Positions 26,367 through 40,724 of a DNA stretch of 64,000 nucleotides are shown here, piece after piece (position 1 is the stretch's first letter; each line of letters starts with the position of its first letter). Source of the DNA: Hemibagrus wyckioides (lineage: Eukaryota > Chordata > Actinopteri > Siluriformes > Bagridae); the NCBI RefSeq assembly GCF_019097595.1, contig NC_080728.1, forward strand, positions 22,720,370 through 22,784,369, read 5' to 3'. A model generated the notes under the pieces. The model saw nothing but the letters and a program-made list of their open reading frames with translations. It did no database searches and was not told the origin of the DNA. The position numbers and the translations under genes were made by a program.

Positions 26367-29300
26367 CCACACAGTCAAGAGAGAGTGTGTGTGTATCTGT
26401 GTGTGAGAGAGACAGAGAGTTAATATACAGTTCAGTCCTGAGTGAGAGAGTGTGTGTGTGTGTGTGTGAGAGAGAGAGTGTAGAACAGTTCAGTCCAGAT
26501 TGTTGTGGAGCCTGATGGCTTGAGGAAAGAAATTGTTACACAGTCTGGTTGTGAGGCCCGAATGCTCTGGTACCTCTTTCCAGATGGCAGGAGGGTGAAG
26601 AGTGTGTGTGAGGGGTGTGTGGGGTGTGTAAGAGTGTGTGTGAGGGGTGTGTGGGGTGTGTAAGAGTGTGTGAGGGGTGTGTGGGGTGTGTAAGAGTGTG
26701 TGTGAGGGGTGTGTGGGGTGTGTAAGAGTGTGTGTGAGGGGTGTGTGGGGTGTGTAAGAGTGTGTGTGAGGGGTGTGTAAGAGTGTGTGTGAGGGGTGTG
26801 TGGGGTGTGTAAGAGTGTGTGTGGGGGGTGGGGGGGGTGTGAAACAGTGTGTGTGAGGGGTGGGTGGGGTGTGTAAGAGTGTGTGTGAGGGGTGTGTAAG
26901 AGTGTGTGTGAGGGGTGTGTGGGGTGTGTAAGAGTGTGTGTGCGGGGTGTGTGGGGTGGGTAAGTGTGTGTGTGAGGGGTGTGTGGGGTGTGTGGGGTGT
27001 GTAAGAGTGTGTGAGGGGTGTGTGGGGTGTGTAAGAGTGTGTGTGAGGGGTGTGTGGGGTGTGTAAGAGTGTGTGTGAGGGGTGTGTGGGGTGTGTAAGA
27101 GTGTGTGTGAGGGGTGTGTGGGGTGTGTAAGAGTGTGTGTGAGGGGTGTGTGTGGTGTGTAAGAGTGTGTGTGAGGGGTGTGTGGGGTGTGTAAGAGTGT
27201 GTGTGAAGGGTGTGTGTGGTGTGTAAGAGTGTGTGTGAGGGGTGTGTAAGAGTGTGTGTGAGGGGTGTGTGGGGTGTGTAAGAGTGTGTGTGAGGGGTGT
27301 GTGGGGTGTGTAAGAGTGTGTGTGAGGGGTGTGTAAGAGTGTGTGTGAGGGGTGTGTGGGGTGTGTAAGAGTGTGTGTGAGGGGTGTGTGGGGTGTGTAA
27401 GAGTGTGTGTGAGGGGTGTGTGGGGTGTGTAAAAGTGTGTGTGAGGGGTGTGTGGGGTGTGTAAGAGTGTGTGTGAGGGGTGTGAGGGGTGTGTAAGAGT
27501 GTGTGTGAGGGGTGTGTGGGGTGTGTAAGAGTGTGTGTGAGGGGTGTGTAAGAGTGTGTGTGAGGGGTGTGTGGGGTGTGTTAGAGTGTGTGTGAGGGGT
27601 GTGTAAGAGTGTGTGTGAGGGGTGTGTGGGGTGTGTAAGAGTGTGTGTGAGGGGTGTGTGGGGGTGTGTAAGAGTGTGTGTGAGGGGTGTGTGGGGTGTG
27701 TAAGAGTGTGTGTGAGGGGTGTGTGGGGTGTGTAAGAGTGTGTGTGAGGGGTGTGTAAGAGTGTGTGTGAGGGGTGTGTAAGAGTGTGTGTGAGGGGTGT
27801 GTGGGGTGTGTAAGAGTGTGTGTGAGGGGTGTGTAAGAGTGTGTGTGAGTGGTGTGTGGGGTGTGTAAGAGTGTGTGTGAGGGGTGTGTGGGGTGTGTAA
27901 GAGTGTGTGTGAGGGGTGTGTGGGGTGTGTAAGAGTGTGTGTGAGGGGTGTGTGGGGTGTGTAAGTGTGTGTGTGAGGGGTGTGTGGGGTGTGTTAGAGT
28001 GTGTGTGAGGGGTGTGTAAGAGTGTGTGTGAGGGGTGTGTGGGATGTGTAAGAGTGTGTGTGAGGGGTGTGTGGGGGTGTGTAAGAGTGTGTGTGAGGGG
28101 TGTGTGGGGTGTGTAAGAGTGTTGGTGAGGGGTGTGTGGGGTGTGTAAGAGTGTGTGTGAGGGGTGTGTAAGAGTGTGTGTGAGGGGTGTGAGGGGTGTT
28201 TAAGAGTGTGTGTGAGGGGTGTGTGGGGTGTGTAAGAGTGTGTGTGAGGGGGGTGTAAGAGTGTGTGTGAGTGGTGTGTGGGGTGTGTAAGAGAGTGTGT
28301 GAGGGGTGTGGGGGGTGTGTAAGAGTGTGTGTGAGGGGTGTGTGGGGTGTGTAAGAGTGTGTGTGAGGGGTGTGTGGGGTGTGTAAGAGTGTGTGTGAGG
28401 GGTGTGTAAGAGTGTGTGTGAGGGGTGTGTGGGGTGTGTAAGAGTGTGTGTGAGGGGTGTGTGGGGTGTGTAAGAGTGTGTGTGGGGGGGGTGTATGGGG
28501 GGTGTGTAAGAGTGTGTGTGGGGGGTGTGTGGGGTGTGTAAGAGTGTGTGTGAGGGGTGTGTGGGGTGTGTTAGAGTGTGTGTGAGGGGTGTGTGTCTGT
28601 CCTCACTATCCCCTGAAGGGTCTTGTGATCTGAGACGGTGCAGTTCCCAAACCAGGCAGTGATGCAGCTGCTCAGGACGCTCTCCATGGTCCCTCTGTAG
28701 AACACAGTCAGGATGGGGGGAGGGAGATGGGCTTTCCTCAGCCTCCTCAGGAAGTAGAGGCGCTGCTGGGCTTTCTTGGTGATGGAGCTGGTGTTGAGTG
28801 ACCAGGTGAAGTTCTCCGCCAGATGGACACCAAGGAATTTGGTGCTCTTGATGATCTCCACCGAGGATCCGTCGATGGACAGTGGAGAATGGTCACTCTG
28901 TGCTCTCCTGAAGTCAACAACCATCTCTTTGGTCTTGTCGACGTTCAGAGACAGGTTGTTGGCTCTGCACCAGGCTGTTAGATGTTGCACCTCCTCTCTG
29001 TATGCTGACTCGTCGTTCTTGCTGATGAGACCCACCACGGTCGTAAGAAGGAATCTAGGAATCTCAAACATTTTTCTCTCAGCCATATCCTGTGGTCTTA
29101 GCCACAGTATGTAGAATTCGAGTCGTGTTCTGGGCTTTATTTTACTTTATTCTAATATGAGACTTGCCAACTGAAACACTGCCAAATGCTATCAAAATAA
29201 ACATTCAGTCTTGTGCAGGTAATCAGCACTGACACATGGCACCTGTGCACACTGCTATTTAAACCCCAGTGTTTTTTCAGTCAGCATGTGGACATAGTCT

Positions 29301-30469
29301 GTGCCATGTATCAGAGTGGTAATCTCTCTGAGAGGTAATTTCCTATTCCACCTGATTTTCCTCAGTTCAGGATTTAGAGTTTTATTGAGATTTAGGCCAA
29401 GAGTTAGGACTCTTCCCTCAAAAATCTATTTTGTTACTTTTTTGTCTTCTTAGCTGTACAGACAATGGCCCAGGTAATAGCACCCAATCCAGCCTTACAG
29501 AGTCAGTGACTCCCACAGTTGCTGAGACGTGCTTGCCCCGCCCCCATCATGGTCCTATGCTGGACAACCAAAGGGCTGCAACCCATTCATTCTGCAATGC
29601 TTCCCTGTGTTTGAAATGCAGACTTCCCAGTTTTCTTCAGATAGGGTAAAGATAGCGTAAATGATTGCCCTTTTAACGGGTAGAGCTCTGGGTTACAGGA
29701 GTCTGCCAGAACCACCGGCAAGACCACCCTGGGATTGATTCATTCATTGCAGCACTGTGGAGCACTTTTACCAATCTGTTGGGAGGGGTCTGCTTCATTA
29801 CTCCTCTGGATGTGCCAGGGTGCCTGCTCAGTAGCTAATTATACCATTGATTTTCGAATCATGCCAGCTTGCTCAGGCTGGAACAACCAGGCTCTCTAGA
29901 TGGCTTATGTGCAGAGTTTCTCTGAGGAGATGAAGGACGAGTTGGCTGCTCATAACCCTTCCAAGGATATAGAGGCCCTGTATATCCTTGCTATCTGCCT
30001 TATAACTGCCTTCAAGAGCGGTGATTAGAGCACCAGGCAAATATGGCAGTCCAACACGGACGTGCCTACAAGAGAAACTTCTCCAGAACCTATTCATCAA
30101 GGTGCTGTGGGATTACCATCACTCAGACTCTGTGTACAATATTGAATTGCATTTCTCTAAATCTGTTGTAAACTGAAATATTTGAGGGTGAGCAATAATA
30201 TCTTCCCAAACCTTTTCCTCAGTGTTGTACTTCAGGTTCTTACTCCATGTCTTGCAGTGAACTCAGATCAACTGTTTCATGTTAATTCATCACAGAGTAA
30301 AATCTGGATAAGATATGTTAAACTTGACCATTCTTAAGGAAGAATCTTTCCAAAAAGAAATCAGAATCAGGTGAAGGCAACCATGTCTGGTCAAAAAATT
30401 ATTTCATAACTTAAATTGCAACTAATGCTAACATATATGTTTAAGCCAATGCTGTAGTTCTGAAATATC

Positions 30470-30523
<54 letters not shown>

Positions 30524-33500
30524 CACTTACTGTATAGTATACAAAAACAAACAAATAAAAAATCATTTGGAAATATTTTGGAAAAAGTTCAAACAAGGGC
30601 TCAAAGGTTAGATTATATTGAAATATTCCATCACACCTTTATCTCACAGCTTCCTGTTCCTCCTCCTTCAGATGGTCCTAGAAACACATCAGTATCAGTG
30701 TCTCCATCTGCTTCAGTGCTTTTGGGCAGTTCAGTGTCTCTGAGTTGCAGCAGTGATGCAAACCCAGCAGTGCTGAACTACACCTGGTACAGAGAGAACG
30801 GAGAGCAGATAGGAACCGGAAACCATCTCACCATCAACACCACTGATTCTACACACAGAGGTTTATACTACTGTAGAGCTCAAAACCAGCACGGAGATCA
30901 CAACTCATCTGTGGTCCTGGATCTTCAGTGTGAGTACAATGCTGGAGCTTTGCTAATGCTACGTCACATGGCTTATACTATCATGGGCCAAGCAGTAGAT
31001 TCAAAATTCAAGAAGCTTTATTGTCATTTCAACCACATATAGCTGATGCAGTACAGAGTGAAATGAAACAGCGTTTCTCCAGGACCTGGTGCTACATAAA
31101 CATACAACAACAAAGTTCAACATAAAAAACACCACCACAGAGCTAGGACAGAAGTTTGTCTTAGCCACATAAAGTGCACAGTGTGCAGCTAGGTGCAAAC
31201 AGAGCATAGACAAGACAGTGCAAAAGACAATAAATACAAGAAAGACAACACAAAAGAACACAGGACACTTAGCGCCGAAAAAGAAAGAAAAGAACATGTG
31301 TACTGGAATGTAAGTGAAATAAGATAAGATAAAGTGAAATGATGTAAAAAAAAAAAAAAAAAAAAAAGTATTGTGCAAAAAAAATTATGCAAAAATACAC
31401 AGCAGCGGTTGAGGTAGTGCAAATAGAATAAACATAAATATAACTATAGCAGCGGATGACAGGTAGAGGTAGTGCAGTAAGTATGAACAATATAAATTAA
31501 GTGTGTGTGTGTGTGTGTGTGTGTGCGTCCACACAGTCAAGAGAGAGTGTGTGTGTATCTGTGTGTGAGAGAGACAGAGAGTTAATATACAGTTCAGTCC
31601 TGAGTGAGAGAGTGTGTGTGTGTGTGTGTGAGAGAGAGAGTGTAGAACAGTTCAGTCCAGATTGTTGTGGAGCCTGATGGCTTGAGGAAAGAAATTGTTA
31701 CACAGTCTGGTTGTGAGGCCCGAATGCTCTGGTACCTCTTTCCAGATGGCAGGAGGGTGAAGAGTGTGTGTGAGGGGTGTGTGGGGTGTGTAAGAGTGTG
31801 TGTGAGGGGTGTGTGGGGTGTGTAAGAGTGTGTGAGGGGTGTGTGGGGTGTGTAAGAGTGTGTGTGAGGGGTGTGTGGGGTGTGTAAGAGTGTGTGTGAG
31901 GGGTGTGTGGGGTGTGTAAGAGTGTGTGTGAGGGGTGTGTAAGAGTGTGTGTGAGGGGTGTGTGGGGTGTGTAAGAGTGTGTGTGAGGGGTGTGTGGGGT
32001 GTGTAAGAGTGTGTGTGAGGGGTGGGTGGGGTGTGTAAGAGTGTGTGTGAGGGGTGTGTAAGAGTGTGTGTGAGGGGTGTGTGGGGTGTGTAAGAGTGTG
32101 TGTGAGGGGTGTGTGGGGTGTGTAAGTGTGTGTGTGAGGGGTGTGTGGGGTGTGTAAGAGTGTGTGAGGGGTGTGTGGGGTGTGTAAGAGTGTGTGTGAG
32201 GGGGGTGTGGGGTGTGTAAGAGTGTGTGTGAGGGGTGTGTGGGGTGTGTAAGAGTGTGTGTGAGGGGTGTGTGGGTTGTGTAAGAGTGTGTGTGAGGGGT
32301 GTGTTTGGTGTGTAAGAGTGTGTGTGAGGGGTGTGTGGGGTGTGTAAGAGTGTGTGTGAGGGGTGTGTGGGGTGTGTAAGAGTGTGTGTGAGGGGTGTGT
32401 AAGAGTGTGTGTGAGGAGTGTGCGGAGTGTGTAGGAGTGTGTGTGAGGGGTGTGCAGGGTGTGTAAGAGTGTGTGTGAGGGGTGTGTGGGGTGTGTAAGA
32501 GTGTGTGTGAGGGGTGTGTGGGGTGTGTAAGAGTGTGTGTGAGGGGTGTGAGGGGTGTGTAAGAGTGTGTGTGAGGGGTGTGTGGGGTGTGTAAGAGTGT
32601 GTGTGAGGGGTGTGTGGAGTGTGTAAGAGTGTGTGTGAGGGGTCTGTGGGGTGTGTAAGAGTGTGTGTGAGGGGTGTGTAAGAGTGTGTGTGAGGGGTGT
32701 GTGGGGTGTGTAAGAGTGTGTGTGAGGGGTGTGTGGGGGTGTGTAAGAGTGTGTGTGAGGGGTGTGTGGGGTGTGTAAGAGTGTGTGTGAGGGGTGTGTG
32801 GGGTGTGTAAGAGTGTGTGTGAGGGGTGTGTAAGAGTGTGTGTGAGGGGTGTGTAAGAGTGTGTGTGAGGGGTGTGTGGGGTGTGTAAGAGTGTGTGTGA
32901 GGGGTGTGTAAGAGTGTGTGTGAGTGGTGTGTGGGGTGTGTAAGAGTGTGTGTGAGGGGTGTGTGGGGTGTGTAAGAGTGTGTGTGAGGGGTGTGTGGGG
33001 TGTGTAAGAGTGTGTGTGAGGGGTGTGTGGGGTGTGTAAGAGTGTGTGTGAGGGGTGTGTGGGGTGTGTTAGAGTGTGTGTGAGGGGTGTGTAAGAGTGT
33101 GTGTGAGGGGTGTGTGGGGTGTGTAAGAGTGTGTGTGAGGGGTGTGTGGGGGTGTGTAAGAGTGTGTGTGAGGGGTGTGTGGGGTGTGTAAGAGTGTGTG
33201 TGAGGGGTGTGTGGGGTGTGTAAGAGTGTGTGTGAGGGGTGTGTAAGAGTGTGTGTGAGGGGTGTGAGGGGTGTGTAAGAGTGTGTGTGAGGGGTGTGTG
33301 GGGTGTGTAAGAGTGTGTGTGAGGGGTGTGTAAGAGTGTGTGTGAGTGGTGTGTGGGGTGTGTAAGAGTGTGTGTGAGGGGTGTGTGGGGTGTGTAAGAG
33401 TGTGTGTGAGGGGTGTGTGGGGTGTGTAAGAGTGTGTGTGAGGGGTGTGTGGGGTGTGTAAGAGTGTGTGTGAGGGGTGTGTAAGAGTGTGTGTGAGGGG

Positions 33501-35544
33501 TGTGTGGGGTGTGTAAGAGTGTGTGTGAGGGGTGTGTGGGGTGTGTAAGAGTGTGTGTGAGGGGTGTGTGTGTGGGGTGTGTAAGAGTGTGTGTGAGGGG
33601 TGTGTGGGGTGTGTAAGAGTGTGTGTGAGGGGTGTGTGGGGTGTGTTAGAGTGTGTGTGAGGGGTGTGTGTCTGTCCTCACTATCCCCTGAAGGGTCTTG
33701 TGATCTGAGACGGTGCAGTTCCCAAACCAGGCAGTGATGCAGCTGCTCAGGACGCTCTCCATGGTCCATCTGTAGAACACAGTCAGGATGGGGGGAGGGA
33801 GATGGGCTTTCCTCAGCCTCCTCAGGAAGTAGAGGCGCTGCTGGGCTTTCTTGGTGATGGAGCTGGTGTTGAGTGACCAGGTGAAGTTCTCCGCCAGATG
33901 GACACCAAGGAATTTGGTGCTCTTGATGATCTCCACCGAGGATCCGTCGATGGACAGTGGAGAATGGTCACTCTGTGCTCTCCTGAAGTCAACAACCATC
34001 TCTTTGGTCTTGTCGACGTTCAGAGACAGGTTGTTGGCTCTGCACCAGGCTGTTAGATGTTGCACCTCCTCTCTGTATGCTGACTCGTCGTTCTTGCTGA
34101 TGAGACCCACCACGGTCGTAAGAAGGAATCTAGGAATCTCAAACATTTTTCTCTCAGCCATATCCTGTGGTCTTAGCCACAGTATGTAGAATTCGAGTCG
34201 TGTTCTGGGCTTTATTTTACTTTATTCTAATATGAGACTTGCCAACTGAAACACTGCCAAATGCTATCAAAATAAACATTCAGTCTTGTGCAGGTAATCA
34301 GCACTGACACATGGCACCTGTGCACACTGCTATTTAAACCCCAGTGTTTTTTCAGTCAGCATGTGGACATAGTCTGTGCCATGTATCAGAGTGGTAATCT
34401 CTCTGAGAGGTAATTTCCTATTCCACCTGATTTTCCTCAGTTCAGGATTTAGAGTTTTATTGAGATTTAGGCCAAGAGTTAGGACTCTTCCCTCAAAAAT
34501 CTATTTTGTTACTTTTTTGTCTTCTTAGCTGTACAGACAATGGCCCAGGTAATAGCACCCAATCCAGCCTTACAGAGTCAGTGACTCCCACAGTTGCTGA
34601 GACGTGCTTGCCCCGCCCCCATCATGGTCCTATGCTGGACAACCAAAGGGCTGCAACCCATTCATTCTGCAATGCTTCCCTGTGTTTGAAATGCAGACTT
34701 CCCAGTTTTCTTCAGATAGGGTAAAGATAGCGTAAATGATTGCCCTTTTAACGGGTAGAGCTCTGGGTTACAGGAGTCTGCCAGAACCACCGGCAAGACC
34801 ACCCTGGGATTGATTCATTCATTGCAGCACTGTGGAGCACTTTTACCAATCTGTTGGGAGGGGTCTGCTTCATTACTCCTCTGGATGTGCCAGGGTGCCT
34901 GCTCAGTAGCTAATTATACCATTGATTTTCGAATCATGCCAGCTTGCTCAGGCTGGAACAACCAGGCTCTCTAGATGGCTTATGTGCAGAGTTTCTCTGA
35001 GGAGATGAAGGACGAGTTGGCTGCTCATAACCCTTCCAAGGATATAGAGGCCCTGTATATCCTTGCTATCTGCCTTATAACTGCCTTCAAGAGCGGTGAT
35101 TAGAGCACCAGGCAAATATGGCAGTCCAACACGGACGTGCCTACAAGAGAAACTTCTCCAGAACCTATTCATCAAGGTGCTGTGGGATTACCATCACTCA
35201 GACTCTGTGTACAATATTGAATTGCATTTCTCTAAATCTGTTGTAAACTGAAATATTTGAGGGTGAGCAATAATATCTTCCCAAACCTTTTCCTCAGTGT
35301 TGTACTTCAGGTTCTTACTCCATGTCTTGCAGTGAACTCAGATCAACTGTTTCATGTTAATTCATCACAGAGTAAAATCTGGATAAGATATGTTAAACTT
35401 GACCATTCTTAAGGAAGAATCTTTCCAAAAAGAAATCAGAATCAGGTGAAGGCAACCATGTCTGGTCAAAAAATTATTTCATAACTTAAATTGCAACTAA
35501 TGCTAACATATATGTTTAAGCCAATGCTGTAGTTCTGAAATATC

Positions 35545-35595
<51 letters not shown>

Positions 35596-38500
35596 CACTT
35601 ACTGTATAGTATACAAAAACAAACAAATAAAAAATCATTTGGAAATATTTTGGAAAAAGTTCAAACAAGGGCTCAAAGGTTAGATTATATTGAAATATTC
35701 TATCACACCTTTATCTCACAGCTTCCTGTTCCTCCTCCTTCAGATGGTCCTAGAAACACATCAGTATCAGTGTCTCCATCTGCTTCAGTGCTTTTGGGCA
35801 GTTCAGTGTCTCTGAGTTGCAGCAGTGATGCAAACCCAGCAGTGCTGAACTACACCTGGTACAGAGAGAACGGAGAGCAGATAGGAACCGGAAACCATCT
35901 CACCATCAACACCACTGATTCTACACACAGAGGTTTATACTACTGTAGAGCTCAAAACCAGCACGGAGATCACAACTCATCTGTGGTCCTGGATCTTCAG
36001 TGTGAGTACAATGCTGGAGCTTTGCTAATGCTACGTCACATGGCTTATACTATCATGGGCCAAGCAGTAGATTCAAAATTCAAGAAGCTTTATTGTCATT
36101 TCAACCACATATAGCTGATGCAGTACAGAGTGAAATGAAACAGCGTTTCTCCAGGACCTGGTGCTACATAAACATACAACAACAAAGTTCAACATAAAAA
36201 ACACCACCACAGAGCTAGGACAGAAGTTTGTCTTAGCCACATAAAGTGCACAGTGTGCAGCTAGGTGCAAACAGAGCATAGACAAGACAGTGCAAAAGAC
36301 AATAAATACAAGAAAGACAACACAAAAGAACACAGGACACTTAGCGCCGAAAAAGAAAGAAAAGAACATGTGTACTGGAATGTAAGTGAAATAAGATAAG
36401 ATAAAGTGAAATGATGTAAAAAAAAAAAAAAAAAAAAAAGTATTGTGCAAAAAAAATTATGCAAAAATACACAGCAGCGGTTGAGGTAGTGCAAATAGAA
36501 TAAACATAAATATAACTATAGCAGCGGATGACAGGTAGAGGTAGTGCAGTAAGTATGAACAATATAAATTAAGTGTGTGTGTGTGTGTGTGTGTGTGCGT
36601 CCACACAGTCAAGAGAGAGTGTGTGTGTATCTGTGTGTGAGAGAGACAGAGAGTTAATATACAGTTCAGTCCTGAGTGAGAGAGTGTGTGTGTGTGTGTG
36701 TGAGAGAGAGAGTGTAGAACAGTTCAGTCCAGATTGTTGTGGAGCCTGATGGCTTGAGGAAAGAAATTGTTACACAGTCTGGTTGTGAGGCCCGAATGCT
36801 CTGGTACCTCTTTCCAGATGGCAGGAGGGTGAAGAGTGTGTGTGAGGGGTGTGTGGGGTGTGTAAGAGTGTGTGTGAGGGGTGTGTGGGGTGTGTAAGAG
36901 TGTGTGAGGGGTGTGTGGGGTGTGTAAGAGTGTGTGTGAGGGGTGTGTGGGGTGTGTAAGAGTGTGTGTGAGGGGTGTGTGGGGTGTGTAAGAGTGTGTG
37001 TGAGGGGTGTGTAAGAGTGTGTGTGAGGGGTGTGTGGGGTGTGTAAGAGTGTGTGTGAGGGGTGTGTGGGGTGTGTAAGAGTGTGTGTGGGGGGTGGGTG
37101 GGGTGTGTAAGAGTGTGTGTGAGGGGTGTGTAAGAGTGTGTGTGAGGGGTGTGTGGGGTGTGTAAGAGTGTGTGTGAGGGGTGTGTGGGGTGTGTAAGAG
37201 TGTGTGTGAGGGGTGTGTGGGGTGTGTGGGGTGTGTAAGAGTGTGTGTGAGGGGTGTGTGGGGTGTGTAAGAGTGTGTGTGAGGGGTGTGTGGGGTGTGT
37301 AAGAGTGTGTGTGAGGGGTGTGTGGGGTGTGTAAGAGTGTGTGTGAGGGGTGTGTAAGAGTGTGTGTGAGGGGTGTGTGGGGTGTGTAAGAGTGTGTGTG
37401 AGGGGTGTGTGGGGTGTGTAAGAGTGTGTGTGAGGGGTGTGTGGGGTGTGTAAAAGTGTGTGTGAGGGGTGTGTGGGGTGTGTAAGAGTGTGTGTGAGGG
37501 GTGTGAGGGGTGTGTAAGAGTGTGTGTGAGGGGTGTGTGGGGTGTGTAAGAGTGTGTGTGAGGGGTGTGTGGGGTGTGTAAGAGTGTGTGTGAGGGGTGT
37601 GTGGGGTGTGTTAGAGTGTGTGTGAGGGGTGTGTAAGAGTGTGTGTGAGGGGTGTGTGGGGTGTGTAAGAGTGTGTGTGAGGGGTGTGTGGGGGTGTGTA
37701 AGAGTGTGTGTGAGGGGTGTGTGGGGTGTGTAAGAGTGTGTGTGAGGGGTGTGTGGGGTGTGTAAGAGTGTGTGTGAGGGGTGTGTAAGAGTGTGTGTGA
37801 GGGGTGTGTAAGAGTGTGTGTGAGGGGTGTGGGGTGTGTAAGTGTGTGTGTGAGGGGTGTTTAAGAGAGTTTGTGGGGGGTGTGAGGAGTGTGTAAGAGT
37901 GTGTGTGAGGGGTGTGTGGGGTGTGTAAGAGTGTGTGTGAGGGGTGTGTGGGGAGTGTAAGAGTGTGTGTGAGGGGTGTGTGGGGTGTGTAAGAGTGTGT
38001 GTGAGGGGTGTGTGGGGTGTGTTAGAGTGTGTGTGAGGGGTGTGTAAGAGTGTGTGTGAGGGGTGTGGGGGGTGTGTAAGAGTGTGTGTGGGGGGTGTGT
38101 GGGGTGTGAAAGAGTGTGTGTGAGGGGTGTGTGGGGTGTGTAAGAGTGTGTGTGAGGGGTGTGTGGGGTGTGTAAGAGTGTGTGTGAGGGGTGTGTAAGA
38201 GTGTGTGTGAGGGGTGTGAGGGGTGTGTAAGAGTGTGTGTGAGGGGTGTGAGAGGTGTGTAAGAGTGTGTGTGAGGGGTGTGTAAGAGTGTGTGTGAGTG
38301 GTGTGTGGGGTGTGTAAGAGTGTGTGTGAGGGGTGTGTGGGGTGTGTAAGAGTGTGTGTGAGGGGTGTGAGGGGTGTGTAAGAGTGTGTGTGAGGGGTGT
38401 GAGCGGTGTGTAAGAGTGTGTGTGAGGGGTGTGTGGGGTGTGTAAGAGTGTGTGTGAGGGGTGTGTAAGAGTGTGTGTGAGTGGTGTGTGGGGTGTGTAA

Positions 38501-40679
38501 GAGTGTGTGTGAGGGGTGTGTGGGGTGTGTAAGAGTGTGTGTGAGGGGTGTGTGGGGTGTGTAAGAGTGTGTGTGAGGGGTGTGTGGGGTGTGTAAGAGT
38601 GTGTGCGAGGGGTGTGTAAGAGTGTGTGTGAGGGGTGTGTGGGGTGTGTAAGAGTGTGTGTGAGGGGTGTGTGGGGTGTGTAAGAGTGTGTGTGGGGGGG
38701 GTGTGTGGGGGGTGTTTAGGGGTGTGTGTGAGGGGTGTGTGGGGTGTGTAAGAGTGTGTGTGAGGGGTGTGTGGGGTGTGTTAGAGTGTGTGTGAGGGGT
38801 GTGTGTCTGTCCTCACTATCCCCTGAAGGGTCTTGTGATCTGAGACGGTGCAGTTCCCAAACCAGGCAGTGATGCAGCTGCTCAGGACGCTCTCCATGGT
38901 CCCTCTGTAGAACACAGTCAGGATGGGGGGAGGGAGATGGGCTTTCCTCAGCCTCCTCAGGAAGTAGAGGCGCTGCTGGGCTTTCTTGGTGATGGAGCTG
39001 GTGTTGAGTGACCAGGTGAAGTTCTCCGCCAGATGGACACCAAGGAATTTGGTGCTCTTGATGATCTCCACCGAGGATCCGTCGATGGACAGTGGAGAAT
39101 GGTCACTCTGTGCTCTCCTGAAGTCAACAACCATCTCTTTGGTCTTGTCGACGTTCAGAGACAGGTTGTTGGCTCTGCACCAGGCTGTTAGATGTTGCAC
39201 CTCCTCTCTGTATGCTGACTCGTCGTTCTTGCTGATGAGACCCACCACGGTCGTAAGAAGGAATCTAGGAATCTCAAACATTTTTCTCTCAGCCATATCC
39301 TGTGGTCTTAGCCACAGTATGTAGAATTCGAGTCGTGTTCTGGGCTTTATTTTACTTTATTCTAATATGAGACTTGCCAACTGAAACACTGCCAAATGCT
39401 ATCAAAATAAACATTCAGTCTTGTGCAGGTAATCAGCACTGACACATGGCACCTGTGCACACTGCTATTTAAACCCCAGTGTTTTTTCAGTCAGCATGTG
39501 GACATAGTCTGTGCCATGTATCAGAGTGGTAATCTCTCTGAGAGGTAATTTCCTATTCCACCTGATTTTCCTCAGTTCAGGATTTAGAGTTTTATTGAGA
39601 TTTAGGCCAAGAGTTAGGACTCTTCCCTCAAAAATCTATTTTGTTACTTTTTTGTCTTCTTAGCTGTACAGACAATGGCCCAGGTAATAGCACCCAATCC
39701 AGCCTTACAGAGTCAGTGACTCCCACAGTTGCTGAGACGTGCTTGCCCCGCCCCCATCATGGTCCTATGCTGGACAACCAAAGGGCTGCAACCCATTCAT
39801 TCTGCAATGCTTCCCTGTGTTTGAAATGCAGACTTCCCAGTTTTCTTCAGATAGGGTAAAGATAGCGTAAATGATTGCCCTTTTAACGGGTAGAGCTCTG
39901 GGTTACAGGAGTCTGCCAGAACCACCGGCAAGACCACCCTGGGATTGATTCATTCATTGCAGCACTGTGGAGCACTTTTACCAATCTGTTGGGAGGGGTC
40001 TGCTTCATTACTCCTCTGGATGTGCCAGGGTGCCTGCTCAGTAGCTAATTATACCATTGATTTTCGAATCATGCCAGCTTGCTCAGGCTGGAACAACCAG
40101 GCTCTCTAGATGGCTTATGTGCAGAGTTTCTCTGAGGAGATGAAGGACGAGTTGGCTGCTCATAACCCTTCCAAGGATATAGAGGCCCTGTATATCCTTG
40201 CTATCTGCCTTATAACTGCCTTCAAGAGCGGTGATTAGAGCACCAGGCAAATATGGCAGTCCAACACGGACGTGCCTACAAGAGAAACTTCTCCAGAACC
40301 TATTCATCAAGGTGCTGTGGGATTACCATCACTCAGACTCTGTGTACAATATTGAATTGCATTTCTCTAAATCTGTTGTAAACTGAAATATTTGAGGGTG
40401 AGCAATAATATCTTCCCAAACCTTTTCCTCAGTGTTGTACTTCAGGTTCTTACTCCATGTCTTGCAGTGAACTCAGATCAACTGTTTCATGTTAATTCAT
40501 CACAGAGTAAAATCTGGATAAGATATGTTAAACTTGACCATTCTTAAGGAAGAATCTTTCCAAAAAGAAATCAGAATCAGGTGAAGGCAACCATGTCTGG
40601 TCAAAAAATTATTTCATAACTTAAATTGCAACTAATGCTAACATATATGTTTAAGCCAATTCTGTAGTTCTGAAATATC

Positions 40680-40724
<45 letters not shown>

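Larger units (their letters stand above)
25832..29046 (-). mobile_element. Unit 2: L2-type LINE fragment with internal minisatellite
   Basis: Same element, truncation point and position relative to the exon as unit 1. The tail reads GATTCAAAATTCAAG (G-to-A relative to unit 1) and there is a long A-tract in the 3' region; both features are shared by units 2-8. Confidence 0.85.
30998..34121 (-). mobile_element. Unit 3: L2-type LINE fragment with internal minisatellite
   Basis: The copy in which both coding flanks of the minisatellite are easiest to see. One minus-strand frame (33769 down to 31652) crosses the whole array and ends in [18 protein letters not shown], the conserved end of the L2 RT reading frame. 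The array is thus bracketed by two parts of one LINE gene. Confidence 0.88.
36070..39256 (-). mobile_element. Unit 4: L2-type LINE fragment with internal minisatellite
   Basis: 3' region matches units 2 and 3 essentially exactly; RT part matches units 1 and 2. Confidence 0.85.

Noticed and set aside
31652..33769. A 705-codon minus-strand His/Thr/Pro-rich open frame, with a 342-codon relative at 57658-58686
   Set aside because: It crosses a minisatellite inside a 5'-truncated LINE and starts in a frame different from the RT frame. Useful for tracing origin, but not a gene.
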